A model generated the notes under the pieces. The model had not been told where the DNA came from, did not search any database, and saw only the letters and a program-made list of their open reading frames with translations. A stretch of DNA of 64,000 bases from Pseudevernia furfuracea (lineage: Eukaryota; Ascomycota; Lecanoromycetes; Lecanorales; Parmeliaceae), in NCBI GenBank assembly GCA_022315425.1, contig JAIUPT010000040.1:434001-498000 (forward strand). Direction: 5' to 3'. Both the position numbers and the translations under genes were made by a program. This document shows, in pieces, positions 43,667 to 56,300 of the stretch (position 1 is its first letter; each line of letters opens with the position of its first letter).

Positions 43667-44592
43667 ATGACCACGATGGCCACGAAGAACATCATTGTGA
43701 CCGGTGCATCAAGAGGTACGCAGGCTCGGTGTTCTAATAGCATCTGTTATCTCGCACCGTGTCAAGACTCAGAGATCGAGCTGCTAACACTTTGGCCTTT
43801 CTCCACAGGCATAGGCCATGCAATCGCTACATACCTCCTTTCGCCTGCTCTCGCCTGCAACGTCATCCTTGCCGCCCGCACAGTTGGCCCTCTCCAAGAA
43901 TTTCAATCCGCATACCCCAGCCAAGCTTCCTACTTCTCCGGAGATATATCTTCCTCTACCATCGCACAAAACATCGTTTCCACAGCAATCAGTAAAGGAG
44001 GCCGTCTCGACGGTCTCGTTCTTAACCACGGCGTTCTCGGCCAAGTGGGTAATATTTCCGAAGCAAACATAGAAGGATGGGAGAGAGCATTTGCCGTGAA
44101 CGTGACTGGTACCCTACGGCTGATCCAAGCCGCTTTGCCCGAACTACGAAAGACAAGTGGCCGCATCATCTTCACATCCTCCGGCGCAGCGGAAGCGGGT
44201 TATCCCACCCTGGGACCCTATGGCGCTACGAAATCCGTCCTCAACCATCTTGCGCTCGTTTTGTCAAAGGAAGAGCCGAATGTGACGACTGTCGCCGTCA
44301 GGCCGGGAACTGTGGATACGGATCTGGTGAGGGAGCTGCTGGACGATGAGAGGGCGAATGAAGAAGTGAGGGGGGTAAGGAGGAGGGCGAGGGATGGCGG
44401 GACGATGGTCGGGCCGGGGAAACTGGGGAGGGTCATGGCGAGGTTGGTGTTGGGGGCAGGGAAGGATTTGAGTGGGGGGTTTGTTAGGTGAGGATGTCAG
44501 AAGGGATTTTGTTTTGGATGTTTACTGACGGTGTTATTAGGTGGGATGACGAAAGGCTTGCTAATTTCCAGGATACGGCTCTGAAAGGGTAG
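43667..44592 (+). CDS. Short-chain dehydrogenase/reductase (YIR035C-like)
   Basis: Three exons: 43667-43715, 43809-44487, 44541-44592 (259 residues). The start is either the ATG at 43667 or the one three codons on at 43676. The first intron (93 nt) falls inside the cofactor loop, and its removal gives TGASRGIGHAIA, the classical TGxxxGIG NADP(H) motif. The last short exon adds RWDDERLANFQ. Seen: LNHGVLG (the NAG-type motif with His), the catalytic Ser in FTSSGAAEAG, Tyr154 and Lys158 in YGATK, and RPGTVDTD after it. It is a cytosolic oxidoreductase; the substrate is unknown. Yeast relatives (YIR035C/YIR036C) reduce small carbonyl compounds. The normal length and intact triad suggest an active enzyme. 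Confidence 0.92.
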
Positions 44593-45610
44593 AGTGGATG
44601 ATCGAATATGTTTTCTCCGGATAACCATGTCGGTCGGCCAGCAGCGCTCGTACGCTGGAAATGGTAGTACAAAGTGACGTGAATCCAGAAGTTGACTATT
44701 GGATAGATTACAAATGCCGCACGAATATGCGCATTAGATAGCTTTTGAGTCAATGTCATTCTTTGGGATGCCTTCGGCGTGCAGGAACCCAGCGCAATGC
44801 ATTCATCTGCTGCAAACCCCAATGGTGGCCTGCCTTCCAAATCAAGGATTAGCCTCGAATCTCTCTACACATCTCTTGTTTAAAGCGATCCTCCCACCAA
44901 GACCTAAAGCTCATAATCAACTCCACATACAACAACACAGATCGTGGCTGCCAAGACCTTGCCATTTGCTTTTTCTCGAGTTCTTACTCAATTGAGTAGA
45001 CCTCTTCGACAAAGCTGCGTTCGTCTTATGTTAATTACACGTCAGCTACTGCGACAACAGAATCTCTAGACGCCCTATTGATAAGCGTAAAAGAGTCTTG
45101 ATCAGCAGTTCGCTTGGTTGAAAGATTATTTAGCTCGCGCTACCCGTGAGCAGACCTTGGTTTTGCTTCTTCTTACGTTAAGGTAATGCATTTTCGTGTG
45201 ACTTGATCTGCATTCCTAAAAAAGGCTTGCTGTAAATGCTACCCTCAAACCTTAGAGATATTAGCCACTGGCTTTCACACTCTCCAAGAGGACTGTCATC
45301 CTCATCAACCATTGACTGCAACAACCCGAGCCAACCCGAATCATCGATCAGAACAACGCATTCCGCCACCGTCACCCTCTCTAGACATGGCTTTCCTTAT
45401 GGGAACTGCTACCACCCTGCAGGTAAACTGAAATTCTCCCCCGTCGGCACTGCCACGCCTCATAATGCCCATTTCTAAGATGAGCGGAGCATTTTGGACA
45501 ACCGCACCCACAAACAGTAAGTATAATGCTTGCGGAATGTGGTTGTGTCCTTGCATCATGCACCTTACAATTCTTCGGGCATGCCGACAAGGAATTGTTC
45601 CACCAGCACC
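44593..45610. other. Intergenic region, no supported gene
   Basis: Between the dehydrogenase and the broken 2EXR-like gene. Minus-strand frames at 45178-45375 and 45381-45614 could be remnants of further exons of that gene but show no family signal. Confidence 0.45.
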
Positions 45611-46395
45611 TCACTTGCCTCCATGTTCATGACAAGAATCGGAGTTCCTATGCATAATTTTCTCCGTGCCCATGGTCTGAGCATCTCGCATATGAAGTCT
45701 CACTATCCATAAGTAATAGTCGCACGGGAGCAGATTGCCCGAGAGAATCCATCTAGATAGCGAAAAAAACACACCTGTGGGGTACAGGTTAGTGAGGTGG
45801 TGGAAACGGGGTTTGATGGTCAGCGATATCTGGGGACATGCGGCCAGTATGTTGAAAGGTGCGGAAATTACTGTAGTGAGAGGGTATGTGCTAGCGAGCC
45901 ATTTGATGGAGATATCAGCTAGGACGAAAATCGCAGGAGAACACAACTTCTCGAAAGCGCTTTCCTGACCGTCAGGGCCGAGCTCCTTCAACCATCGCGA
46001 GTCGCTGTTGGTACCGCAAAATCTTGCAAGTGTTGACCGAGAGGAAGACTACTACGTAGGCTTCGAGATTTGACTTGGCGACCGGTTGTCAAAATGGCAA
46101 TGGAATGTGTTCTTAAGTAGACTCCTCCGCCAGCATTTCGTTCTCTTTGTAACGCGCAAAGGCTGGGGGTATCTCGAATTAGGACACAACTGTAGACGTC
46201 TCGACGAAGCTCTGATGGGAGCTTGAGGAAGGGAAAGGACGGCAGGTCGTCCTCTGGCAGCGCTCTACTTCTTTCATTGGCTGGGCTGGCTGAGCCTCCA
46301 GGCATGGGTGCTCTTGTTTCAGGCACGGGGCCATGTAGAGAACTGGGTGCGTTCCCCATTACGGTGTTGGATCGGATGTAGAATGAATTTTCCAT
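45611..46395 (-). pseudogene. Probable 2EXR/F-box-like gene with a -1 frameshift
   Basis: On the minus strand an ATG at 46395 (or 46359, MGNAPSSLHG) opens a frame with a 2EXR-type start: FPFLKLPSELRRDVYSCVL, then IAILTTGRQVKSRSLRSS. The frame then runs into a stop at 45988-45990. A second frame, one base back, carries what looks like the continuation: SSSRSTLARFCGTNSDSRW, then LKELGPDG and, farther on, PRFHHLTNLYPTG to a stop at 45611. The switch falls near 46040 and no intron of usable length can join the two, because only 25-40 bases are available. Beyond LYPTG there is a possible GTGTGT donor, so the 3' end is uncertain. Either the gene is inactivated by a one-base deletion or the assembly has an error. 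2EXR proteins are large fungal families of unknown function. Confidence 0.45.
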
Positions 46396-46688
46396 GGATT
46401 GGTAGATATTGATCAAGATTGGCAATGTGCTTGATTGTGGTGTAGCTAGGGGCTCACGTATTGTTGTTCCAATACTCGTTCAGACGTGGCTCTGTCTCAC
46501 AGGCATTCTGAAGGCAGACACTGCGGCCGCTACAAGAGTCCTCCTGATTAGGCCTTATTTACAAGAATTCGTCAAAATCCGTATATGCTTATGCTCGTCC
46601 ATTAAGAATGCATCAAAACTGAACAAGCTCTCAATATTGTCACGATGCTCTCAAAGCATGTTGTTGTGTCATAACCCATCGAGCCATC

Positions 46689-49600
46689 TTAATCCGCAAG
46701 CACCATCCTAAGCATAGCGAGAAACCCCTCCCTCATTCCCACGAGCTCTGTGACATCCGGCTTCACCGGCTCCCCAGCCGTTCTCCTTAACCTGTCAGCT
46801 TGCTTCGCTCTCCGTTTTCGCTCACCAGCAATAGGGTCAGCGTCATCCTGTTCGTCTTCTTCGTCTTCATCACTGTCGTCGTCATCCTGCATATCCGCCA
46901 CATCGGCCTCGTTGAGACCGAAATCACTACTACGGAAAGTGGCCGAACCAGGCGGCGTGGGACCGCCGTTGGGAGATGAGGTGGAGTCGGCGGCCATTTT
47001 TTGGCGGGTTTTGTCTTGGTGCCATTTCTTGCGCTCTCCTTGCCATTTGATGAGAGCGTTGATTTCGGCGATAGCAGTTTGTTTGTTGATGTTGCCTACG
47101 TCGACAGCACCTTGGAATAGGGCGTTCATGTCTAGTTTCCCTCCTTTAGGGCCATGACGGAGGAACTCGAGGATACCTTCTAGCCAGCCCATTAGTTGGG
47201 TAAACAGGCCATTATCGTGGATGTGCACTTCGTGGACGAATTTGTAGAAATTATCTTGATGGCGAGCACAAAGATTGATGAAGGATTGGACTGTTTGGTT
47301 TGGATCGGCGGAGACGTCTTGACGCTGAGCGGTAGTAAGGACGGAGAACATGTCGTCGGCGAAGGAAGCAAAGTCGGTGACGGAGCTGTAAACATTGGCA
47401 GATTTGTAGACGCGGACGAGAGGTTCGTAGAAGATGGTGAAGAGGTCGCGGAAGAGGTGAAGGGTGACGGGTTCTTCGATCACGGAGAGCATTTGGGCTT
47501 TGTCGCGCTGTCGAGTGTACATCTTCAGGAGCTGTTTGAGGTAGGCGAAGAGTTGGGCGCCTTGCTTCATCTCCTCGTCGGTCTGTGGATGATCAGTTCA
47601 TTGTTTGGTCATCTGCATGGGCTGCTTACATTGTCTACGGCATTGTTCCAAGCAACAAAAGCATTGAAAACCGTTCCTATTTGTTGAGGCGTCAGATCCG
47701 GAGCGAACTTCTCGGAGCGTAATATGGCCACTACTAAGTCGATATCTTCAGCAACAGCTTCGCTCCGTATCTCGTTCTTCGTATCTTCGTCAGCGTTACA
47801 AAAGCGTTTCAGCTTCTCACAAAGTATCGGGTCGTTGATTTTGAGGATCAGGGAGTTTATTGATTTTTGAAATGACTTGATGCCGTCGTTGAGGGCCAGA
47901 CCAAAGATTCGTTGCGCAAGAGATCGTGTGCCGAAGGGCTGTGCGAGGAAAAGATCGAGAACACCGCTCATCACTGCTGCTGGGTTGGCAAACCGTATGA
48001 CTTGCTTCAATGCAGCATATGGTATCATAGAATGTATGCGTTTAGCTTGCGCCAAGAGCTCTGGAGAGTTATCCTCAGCGAGGAAGACATGGTAGATTGT
48101 TGCGGCAACCCTGGGGAAGAAGGGTCAGTATGAAAATGGGAAGGATGCTGGCTATCCCAATTGATCGCTTACTCTATTCGCAGCCATTCTGCAAATTTCT
48201 GGTACTCCACGCTCAGATCAGCAATCTTTTCTTTATCTTTGATCTCCTTGAACAATTTGGTGAGTCCATCTGCAAGTTCTGTCAGTCTTTTGCTTGACCA
48301 AAGGCTCGCACTTAGACATACTGCGCTCTACAATGTCCCGCCTGAATCTCTCCATGTAAACATCTAACTCCCGGGCACGTTCTCTGGCAATCTCGTAAAA
48401 GCGTTTCTGTTCTTCTATCCGCTTCTCGTCCATCGTTCTCCGCTTTTCAATATCATTCATCTCTTCTTCATTAAGTTTGACACGATGGCCCGTGAGGAAT
48501 TCGTGCATTGCCTTGGACTCGGCTATCTGCGGATTTTGGAGAAACGTCCGCAGGAAGGCTCTCAGGGAGACTCGTTGGTCCTCTCGATACAATACAACCT
48601 TTTCACTGGTGAAATCGCCAGAAGCTCTTGGTGAACGTGACTGGGTTGATGCAGAGCGAGAATGTCCCCTACCCATCAGGTGGCGGAAAGAGCTACTCTC
48701 ATCTGGACCTATTGCTTGGGTGTTTTGGGTAGATACTGATGAAATTGACGAAGCATCATCATCGCCACCGGCGCCAAAGAACGTCGACGTTGTGTGGTTT
48801 TTGTTCTTTCGAGGTAACGGTGCTAGAACTTTGCCTGGAAGCTCGGTTCGTAAACGCTTATGCAACTTTGAAAATTCTCCATATCTTCGGCCGACGTAAA
48901 TATCTGGTTTGCCGGTTTGCTTGACTCGTATCAGGAACTCCTAGATTCTGTCAGTATACTCCTTAAGTGCAGTGTGGTCCGTGAATCTCATTACCGCATG
49001 CTGATGGTATCTCACTGTCCGTTTCACAGACGTTGTCCTCACACCAGCTACGTTTACATCCCAGCCATTGATCGAGTTGCCCTCAGGTGCGTTCACTAGC
49101 AAGCCTTGTTCGTTGGCGCCCCGGTCCACCACTTCAAGCTCTGAGAAACGAATGCGTTCCTCGTAGCCAGATGCCGTAGGTATGCCGGACACCATCATCA
49201 ATTCCACCAGCTTCTGTGCTTTTATCGCCAACTTCCGCCTCTTGGTCTCTTCCAGTCTATCTTCGCTAGACGAAATGTGTTTGCCGGCAAAACTTTCAAG
49301 AAACACTTGCAGCTTGTCCTGCCAAAACTCCTTCTCCCTAGCCTGATCCAAGAATGGGAAATTACGGACATGGTGAACGAAGATATATCGAAGTAGGGGT
49401 AGATCCGAGTCGACTGGGGCGACCTCTCCGAATTCTGACCTGAAAGGCGCTCCGAATCGCTGGAGAGCAGTCGTGGAGGCTAACTCTGAGATCTCATAGA
49501 CCACCTGTCCCGAAATCATTTCTCTCTTGAGATAATGCTCTTGTTTTCCGGTAAGGGTCTGCCCGGGCGGCGGGACTGTATTTGCTTCATTCCTGAGCCT

Positions 49601-49702
49601 TGAAGATAGGGACACATCGTTCTGGCGCTGAGTGATATGATTGGGGTCGACGTTCAGGTCGTGTATGGTCCCGTCCATAGTCTTAGTATTGGTAGACGCC
49701 AT
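46689..49702 (-). CDS. PX-domain protein with PXB and DUF3818 (yeast YPR097W/LEC1 type)
   Basis: Five exons on the minus strand: 49702-48995, 48940-48322, 48269-48173, 48110-47630, 47582-46689 (932 residues). Phases fit throughout, and joins rebuild YHQHA|EFLIRVKQTGK, VER|NGLTKLFKEIKD, LRIE|VAATIYHVF and AVDN|TDEEMKQG. Order: an N-terminal PX-associated helical domain (~50-190, LTGKQEHYLKREMISGQVVY); a PX domain at about 200-340 that binds phosphoinositides (RRYGEFSKLHKRLRTELPGK), interrupted by a Ser-rich loop; and a long alpha-helical DUF3818 region with a coiled-coil start (KRRTMDEKRIEEQKRFYEIA). An acidic segment (DMQDDDDSDEDEEDEQDD) and a basic tail follow. The yeast homologue affects lipid distribution, so a role at endosomal or contact-site membranes is likely. 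It is head-to-head with the kinesin gene, with only 463 bases between the start codons. Confidence 0.92.
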
Positions 49703-50165
49703 CTGAGAATGTAAAGTAAAGGATATTTCAATTCAGCGTTGCTAACCCGCGCCTGGCGGTTGGAAAGGTTGCAATATACCTATGGAAATCTCAAAGGGAT
49801 CTTAAGGTAGAGAGCTTGCATGCAGTAGGGACTGCCTCTAATCTGCTTCGACCCATCACGTTGACGAATTCGTCACTACAGTGATGAAACCCTGGGGCCG
49901 GGCCTGTTTCGGCTTACGTCTTGCGCCCCACCGTCCCCATAGCCTATAGGGTCCGGTTAGGGCTGCTTTCCCGCCGCTACCGGCAGCTCTAGGGGGGCCT
50001 CGCGTCAAAGGGTCGAATCAATATTTACAAATAGAATAATCTTACAATGTCTTCAAAACCTGATAGGACTCTTTGTCCAGGGCGAGCTACCATGTCACAG
50101 TATCATGTCCTCGAAGTGTAGCAGGGCCAACCTCAAGAGCTCAATGTTACTGCACGACAGACATC
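49703..50165. other. Compact bidirectional promoter
   Basis: 463 bases separate two divergent start codons. The centre (49870-50010) is GC-rich with short C and G runs, followed by an A/T-rich stretch near the kinesin side. No gene is seen. Confidence 0.6.
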
Positions 50166-53100
50166 ATGGCCGGAGGAAACATCAAGGTGGTCGTTCGGGG
50201 TAAGCAACCCTTCAAGTCGATTGTGAATGTGCTGACCAAAAACAGTACGGCCCTTCAATGGCAGGGAGGTGGATCGGCGAGCAAAATGCGTCGTGAAAAT
50301 GGATGGCAACCAAACAATACTTGTGCCTCCGCCAGAAGCTGAAGAACGCATGCGAAAGGGTGCGAAAGGGAGTGATGGGCAGAAAACATTCGCATTCGAT
50401 CGCAGCTATTGGAGTTTTGATCACAACGACAAGAACTTCGCCGGACAGGACAGCCTCTACCAGGACCTGGGGATCCCTCTCCTTGACAATGCTGTGAGTC
50501 TCTTGTTTGGAGTGATTCCCTGACCAAGGCTATCTAGAGTGTGTGGTGTGCCTGTGAGCTGACCGTCAAACCCCTAAGTTTCAAGGATACAACAACTGCA
50601 TATTCGCTTACGGCCAGACGGGGTCTGGAAAGTCCTACAGTATGATGGGGTATGGAGAAGAAGCTGGTGTCATACCAAAAATATGTCAAAACATGTTTGA
50701 GAGGATCACAGAGTTCCAGAAAGACAAGAACCTCACATATACCGTCGAGGTCTCGTATCTAGAGATTTACAATGAGCGAGTGCGAGATCTCCTTAACCCT
50801 GCCACCAAAGGCAATCTCAAGGTCCGAGAGCACCCGTCCACGGGGCCGTATGTGGAGGATCTTGCAAAATTAGCTGTCAGATCTTTCCAGGAAATTGAGC
50901 ATCTGATGGATGAAGGAAATAAAGCGCGAACAGTGGCTGCCACAAGCATGAACGAGACATCAAGTCGATCTCATGCAGTCTTCACCTTGACTGTAACCCA
51001 GAAGAGGCATGACGTAGAGACCCGGATGGACACTGAGAGAGTTGCCAAGATCAGTCTCGTGGATCTTGCAGGCTCTGAGCGAGCGACCTCAACGGGGGCA
51101 ACAGGAGCTCGGTTAAAAGAAGGTGCGGAGATCAATCGCTCCTTGTCAACTCTAGGACGAGTCATTGCGGCATTAGCAGACCTATCTATGGGTAAGAAGA
51201 AGAACATGAACATGGTACCATACCGAGATTCAATCTTGACGTGGCTGTTGAAGGACTCGCTAGGAGGCAACAGTATGACAGCTATGATTGCGGCTATCTC
51301 ACCTGCAGACATCAATTTCGAAGAGACTTTAAGTACACTGAGATACGCTGACTCCGCCAAACGTATCAAGAATCACGCAGTTGTCAATGAAGATCCGAAT
51401 GCTCGCATGATAAGAGAGTTGAAAGAGGAGCTGGCCCAGCTGAGATCCAAATTGGGCAGTGGTGCCACTTCTGGTGGCATAGCTGAAGAACAGTATGCTC
51501 CAGATACGCCTTTGGGTCAGCAAATTGTCTCCATCATTCAAGCAGATGGGACAATAAAACGTGTGTCAAAGGCAGATATTGCGGAGCAGCTTAATCAGTC
51601 CGAGAAGCTATACGAAGATCTGAATCAGACGTGGGAAGAGAAACTGGAAAAGACTGAGCAGATTCACAAAGAACGAGAAGCTGCTCTTGAAGAACTCGGT
51701 ATCAGCATCGAGAAAGGATTCGTTGGAGTCTCAACGCCTAAGAGGATGCCTCATCTTGTCAATCTTAGCGACGATCCACTACTCGCGGAATGTCTGGTAT
51801 ACAACATCAAGCCAGGAACAACAGCTGTAGGTAATGTGGAAGACCCAGGCACCACCTCGGAGATCCGCTTGAACGGATCCAAGATCATGACAGATCACTG
51901 CACGTTTGAAAACATTGACGGACTTGTCACGTTAGTACCACGAGATGGAGCTGCAATCATGGTGAATGGACTTCGTGTGGATAAGCCATCCAGACTCCGT
52001 AGTGGAAATCGGGTTATATTAGGAGACTTCCACATCTTCCGCTTCAACCATCCACAGGAAGCTAGAGCAGAGCGCAAAGAACAAAGTCTTCTTAGGCATT
52101 CTGTTACCACAAGCCAACTCGGTTCGCCTGTGCCGAGGCCATCATCACACAGTCGAAGCGAAAGCAGAGTTGACGCCGAAAGTGACATTGATGGAAGTAT
52201 GCCAGAGTCTCCAATGCCTTCGAGAAGCGGGCGAGACTCGGACTGGTCTTACGCGCGCCGTGAAGCTGCAAGCGCTATTCTGGGAGCTGATCAGAAGATC
52301 ACACACCTAACCGACGACGAGCTGGATGCTTTGTTCGACGATGTACAACGTGCTCGAGCTGTTCGCAAAGGCCGTCCTGAATCTCGACTGTTCGGACCAG
52401 AAGATGAAGATTCTGAATCAGTCAGCTCATATCCATTCAGGGAAAAGTATATGTCAAATGGAACGCTCGACAACTTCTCTCTTGATACTGCTCTCACGCT
52501 GCCGAACACTCCTCAGCAGAACGCTGTAGAGCCAACTGAGTCAGACGACGGCAGACTAGAGCTGATCCAGGACGACATGCGTTGCCAGCTCGAAAAGCAG
52601 AAAGAAAACTGCGAGGAAAGGTCGCAAGTAGCCGAAAACTCTTCTACCCAGAATGTCGAAAATTTGAGAGCTGAGAAGGAGTACATGGAACGTGCACTCG
52701 AAGCTGCAAAAGAAGAATACAAACGTCAGCTCGAGCAGCAGAAAGAGACTTTTGCCAAAGAATTACGGGAGGCCTCGAATTCTCCTTCACCAATAAGGCC
52801 ACGAATAACCCAAGATGATTTCACCGAACTTTCAGGCGAGGAGAAAGCTATCGTCAGAGAGTACCTAGCACGATGGCGGCAAGTTGGGCACGTGCGCCTC
52901 GCGGAGGCGATCCTTCGACATGCAGCGACCTTGAAGGAAGCACAAATTATGAGCCAAGTGATGGACAAGAATGTCGTCTTCCAATTTGCCATCGTTGGGG
53001 AAGGGCAGGATATATGTTCCTCCTATGACCTAGTTACATTGAGTGGAATATCGGGCGACGAGGATCCTGCGCTGGAAACCGCTGTGAAACCTTGCGTCGC

Positions 53101-55123
53101 CGTGCGAGTGATTGACTACAAGAATAGAGTCATTCGTCTTTGGTCTTTGGAGAAGTTAGAGCAACGAGTCCGCACCATGAGGCAAATGCACCAGTATCTT
53201 GATAGACCAGACTATCTGCAACACTTCCGGCTCGAGAATCCCTTCATCGAAACCTGTCTGCCTCAATTCTCTCATATCGGTGAGGCAAAGGTACCCTTGA
53301 CTGCCGTTTTCGAAGCCCGAGTCCAAGATTATGCCATCGAAGTTTACTCCACTTACACACTCGAAGCGATCGGCAGAATCAAGCTGTCACTAGAGCCGTC
53401 TGCAGCGCAAGCCCCTCCAAAGACGCTCAAGTTCAACGTTGTGATGCATGAGATGGTAGGCTTCGCAGAGCGGGAAGGCACCCAGCTTCATGGCCAGATG
53501 TTCATACCGGGAATCAGTGAAGAGGGAGGTGTCACAACTACTCAGATGATCCAAGACTTTGACGAAAATTCCATTCGCTTCGAAAGCGTTCATAGCATGA
53601 GTTTACCACGGAGCGCTCCTACTAGTGCGACTCTACGTGTGGCCGTATATGCAAAAGTGTCTCTGATGCATCTAGACAGGCTTTTGAGCTGGGATGAGAT
53701 GCGGGAGACAGGTGAGGACGTCTCTTTGAATGGCCATGCTCAAACAGCGAGATTGCCTGAATCTGAATACTGGATGCAAGAAGAGCACGATGTGTACGCC
53801 AAGATCAAGATACTGGAACTATCTGAGACGGGCGAATATCTGCCGGTGGAGATCGAGCAGCACAGTAATCTGGATCCGGGAACGTATCAACTGCATCAAG
53901 GCTTGCAAAGACGGATCATGATTAACCTAACGTGCTCCTCAAGCGAGTCATTGCAGTGGAAAAAAGTCAAGTCACTGCGTGTAGGGGGCTTGCAACTCAT
54001 CGACCAGGACTCTTCGATCCTCGGTCAAGGCGACTCGACTCGTCAGCTCCCGCTAAAGCTCGTTAAGGAACCAGCTATTATAGAAGATGCGAATGGTATC
54101 AAGGAGTTCACGTTGACCGGGCAGTGGGATTCAAGTCTTCATGGCTCCTCGCTCCTCGATCGACCTACGGCAGATAGGCACAGCGTGAAAATGTCAGTCT
54201 CGGTCGATATCACATCCTCGCGAGTTCCCCACCCTATGACTTTCATGCTGGAAGAGAACCTACAAATCCGGCCTCGATCATGGCTTCGACCCCAATCCAT
54301 GTTCAAACAATTATGGAGAACTACCAGGATCATACATTATACGGCAGGCATCTTCTCCGTTTCCATCAGACCAGCCTCTGCCAAGTGTGCCTCGGATATT
54401 TGGAGAATGGATAGCCAGCAGACCTACGTCAAAGGAGAGGAAGACCTAACTAACTGGAAGCCGCGAGGAGTCGGTCTTCTCCGCGACTTTATCCGATCAC
54501 AACAAATCAGACAACGCATCGCAGAAGTCGAGGCCACTAAGGCCTTTCTGCGTCGCCATCGAAGTCCTCTCCCGTGCTCGCCAACTTCCGCCGAGCTTAC
54601 TTCTGCCCAAAAGAGTCTCCTCGAAAAATGTCTCCATCTTTGGACCTTGACTTGGAACAAGTCCCCATCCCTCGCCCTGTCTCCAGCCCCACCATCCGGC
54701 TCCTCTGATCCAATCCAGTCTCAACTTCAGCCCAGACCTGATCCTCCACCTCTGACAGCCACCATCCACCGCCACTCCAAAAATCCCGTCCTCCTCAAAT
54801 CCTCCTTCCTGCTCACCCCCAACCCCACCTCCCATGCGTGGACACGCCACTTCGCAGAGCTTCGTCCTCCGTATCTACATCTCTACGCCGTGCCTTCAGG
54901 CAACGAGACCGCTACCATCAATCTAAGAAACGCCAGGATCGATGTTGATCCCCCGGTTCAGCGTTTATTGAATGAAGAGGAAGGGACACGAAAGGGGCAG
55001 GGCAGAAAGAATGTGTGGGCCGTGTATGCTAGAGGGGGAAGCTGGCTATTTGCAGCCAGGAGTGAAGAAGAGAAGGGACGGTGGGTCCTAGCTGTTGATG
55101 AAGGATTTATCGATGAGCGGTGA
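50166..55123 (+). CDS. uncA: Kinesin-3 motor, Unc104/KIF1A homologue (UncA type)
   Basis: Three exons: 50166-50199, 50246-50493, 50579-55123 (1,608 residues). Joins restore KVVVR|VRPFNGREVD and LLDNA|FQGYNNCIFAYG. This plus-end microtubule motor carries early endosomes and vesicles in hyphae. Seen: the motor domain at 1-365 with P-loop GQTGSGKS (Lys112), switch I NETSSRSH, switch II DLAGSE and a short basic K-loop region (GKKKNMN). The neck coil (IRELKEELAQLRSKL) follows. An FHA domain lies at about 510-590 (GSKIMTDHCTFENIDG), then coiled coils (AKEEYKRQLEQQKETFAKEL), the KIF1-type middle region with DUF3694-like sequence (EVYSTYTLEAIGRIKLSLEP), and a C-terminal PH domain at about 1490-1605 (FLLTPNPTSHAWTRHFAELR, ending SWLFAARSEEEKGRW), which binds phosphoinositide membranes. 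Length and order are standard for the fungal family. Confidence 0.96.
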
Positions 55124-55650
55124 AATGAGAGACGCAAAGATTTTTATTGTTTGGTTTTTGCATTTACAATGATACCCCGGATATAACCCTTCTTTTCGTT
55201 GCATGTGTTGATAGAGAATCCAGGATACTTAGCTATTGTAGATAGATCCTTTATAACGTTGATTTTGGAACTTGGGCATCACTCCGGAATGAACTGCTGC
55301 TCATGAATGAACTCTTCAGGGCAATGGTCAGAAATGTGTCAGAGGGTGATGGCGAAAGCGCATGATGTTGACACTTTTGTAGGGGGGTTTACGAGTACGA
55401 GATTCCCAACGCTGGCTTTATTACGTGATGAACCTGAGGGCCCCTCAACCGTAGTGTAACTGAAATCTCCAGAGTCCTCCAATTAATAACTCAATGAGAT
55501 ATAATGATATGTACCATTTATACAACAAGTAAAATTGAAAATTCCATGACATCTCTTGTACATTAAGGTAGGATCTGAACCTCCCCCCCATACTTAAAAG
55601 CCAACAATTCGCCCCTCCTCCTTCGGCTTCAATCAACCTTCCATCGAAAC
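55124..55650. other. Intergenic region, no supported gene
   Basis: 3' flank of the kinesin gene and promoter of the MAPEG gene, A/T-rich around 55480-55560, then C/T-rich up to the ATG. Nothing else is seen. Confidence 0.6.
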
Positions 55651-56300
55651 ATGGCCACTTCAAATTACTCAATTTACGCCATCCCCGCCTTCTACATCCT
55701 CGCCCTCGTCCCGCAATTGTACGGCACCGTCCTCGTCAATCGCGCCACAAACGGCCGCTTCGACAACGTCAACCCGCGCGGCGCCTCCTTCTCGGAAATA
55801 TGCAAGAAAAGCCTCGACAAAGCCAGCCTGGGCCGATTCGAGCGAGCCAAAGCCGCTCACGTGAATGCCCTGGAGAATCTGCCTCTGTTCGCGTCGGCGG
55901 TCATCTGTGCCAACATGGCGGGGTTGGAGATGGGAATGGTGAATTCGGTGAGAATGCTTTCTTTACCCCGTTTCGCTTGTTCGAAATCGTTTACCACCCT
56001 TCGCGACCTACCTTGGCATGAAAGGCTCGTTTCTTTCCTTATCATACTCTCTCTCTGGAGAGCTTCCTCGTGCTTCAATTTTTCCTTCCAATAGGCAGTA
56101 CCGCTGACTTGGAGAACATTGAGTTGTGTGGGGCATTCCTAGGATTGAGGGTTGCTTATACGTTTCTGTACATTGGGGTGGAGAGTCCAAACCTTTCATT
56201 TCTGAGGAGTTTGGTTTGGATGACGAGTGTCGGGTGTTGCATGACATTACTGTTCAAGGCGGGGAACGTGCTCGTGGATGGGAAAGGGATGAGGCTATGA
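55651..56300 (+). CDS. MAPEG-family membrane protein
   Basis: Two exons, 55651-55947 and 56124-56300 (157 residues). The donor is GTGAGA. The acceptor is ATTGAG, 15 bases after a CTGAC branch-point match; this is the only choice I found that keeps phase and gives the family sequence GMVNS|LCGAFLGLRVAYTFLYI. An acceptor at AATAG would break the frame. MAPEG proteins are four-helix trimers of the microsomal membrane involved in glutathione and eicosanoid-type chemistry. Seen: helix 1 (IYAIPAFYILALVPQLYG), the signature RFERAKAAHVNALENLPLFA with the conserved Glu-Asn pair, helix 2 (ASAVICANMAGL), helix 3 (FLGLRVAYTFLYIG) and helix 4 (SLVWMTSVGCCMTLLFKA). The size is typical. The physiological substrate in fungi is unknown. 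Confidence 0.88.

Noticed and set aside
56095..56123. AATAG acceptor for the MAPEG intron
   Set aside because: It would put the second exon out of frame; the ATTGAG acceptor after a CTGAC branch point keeps phase and gives the family sequence.
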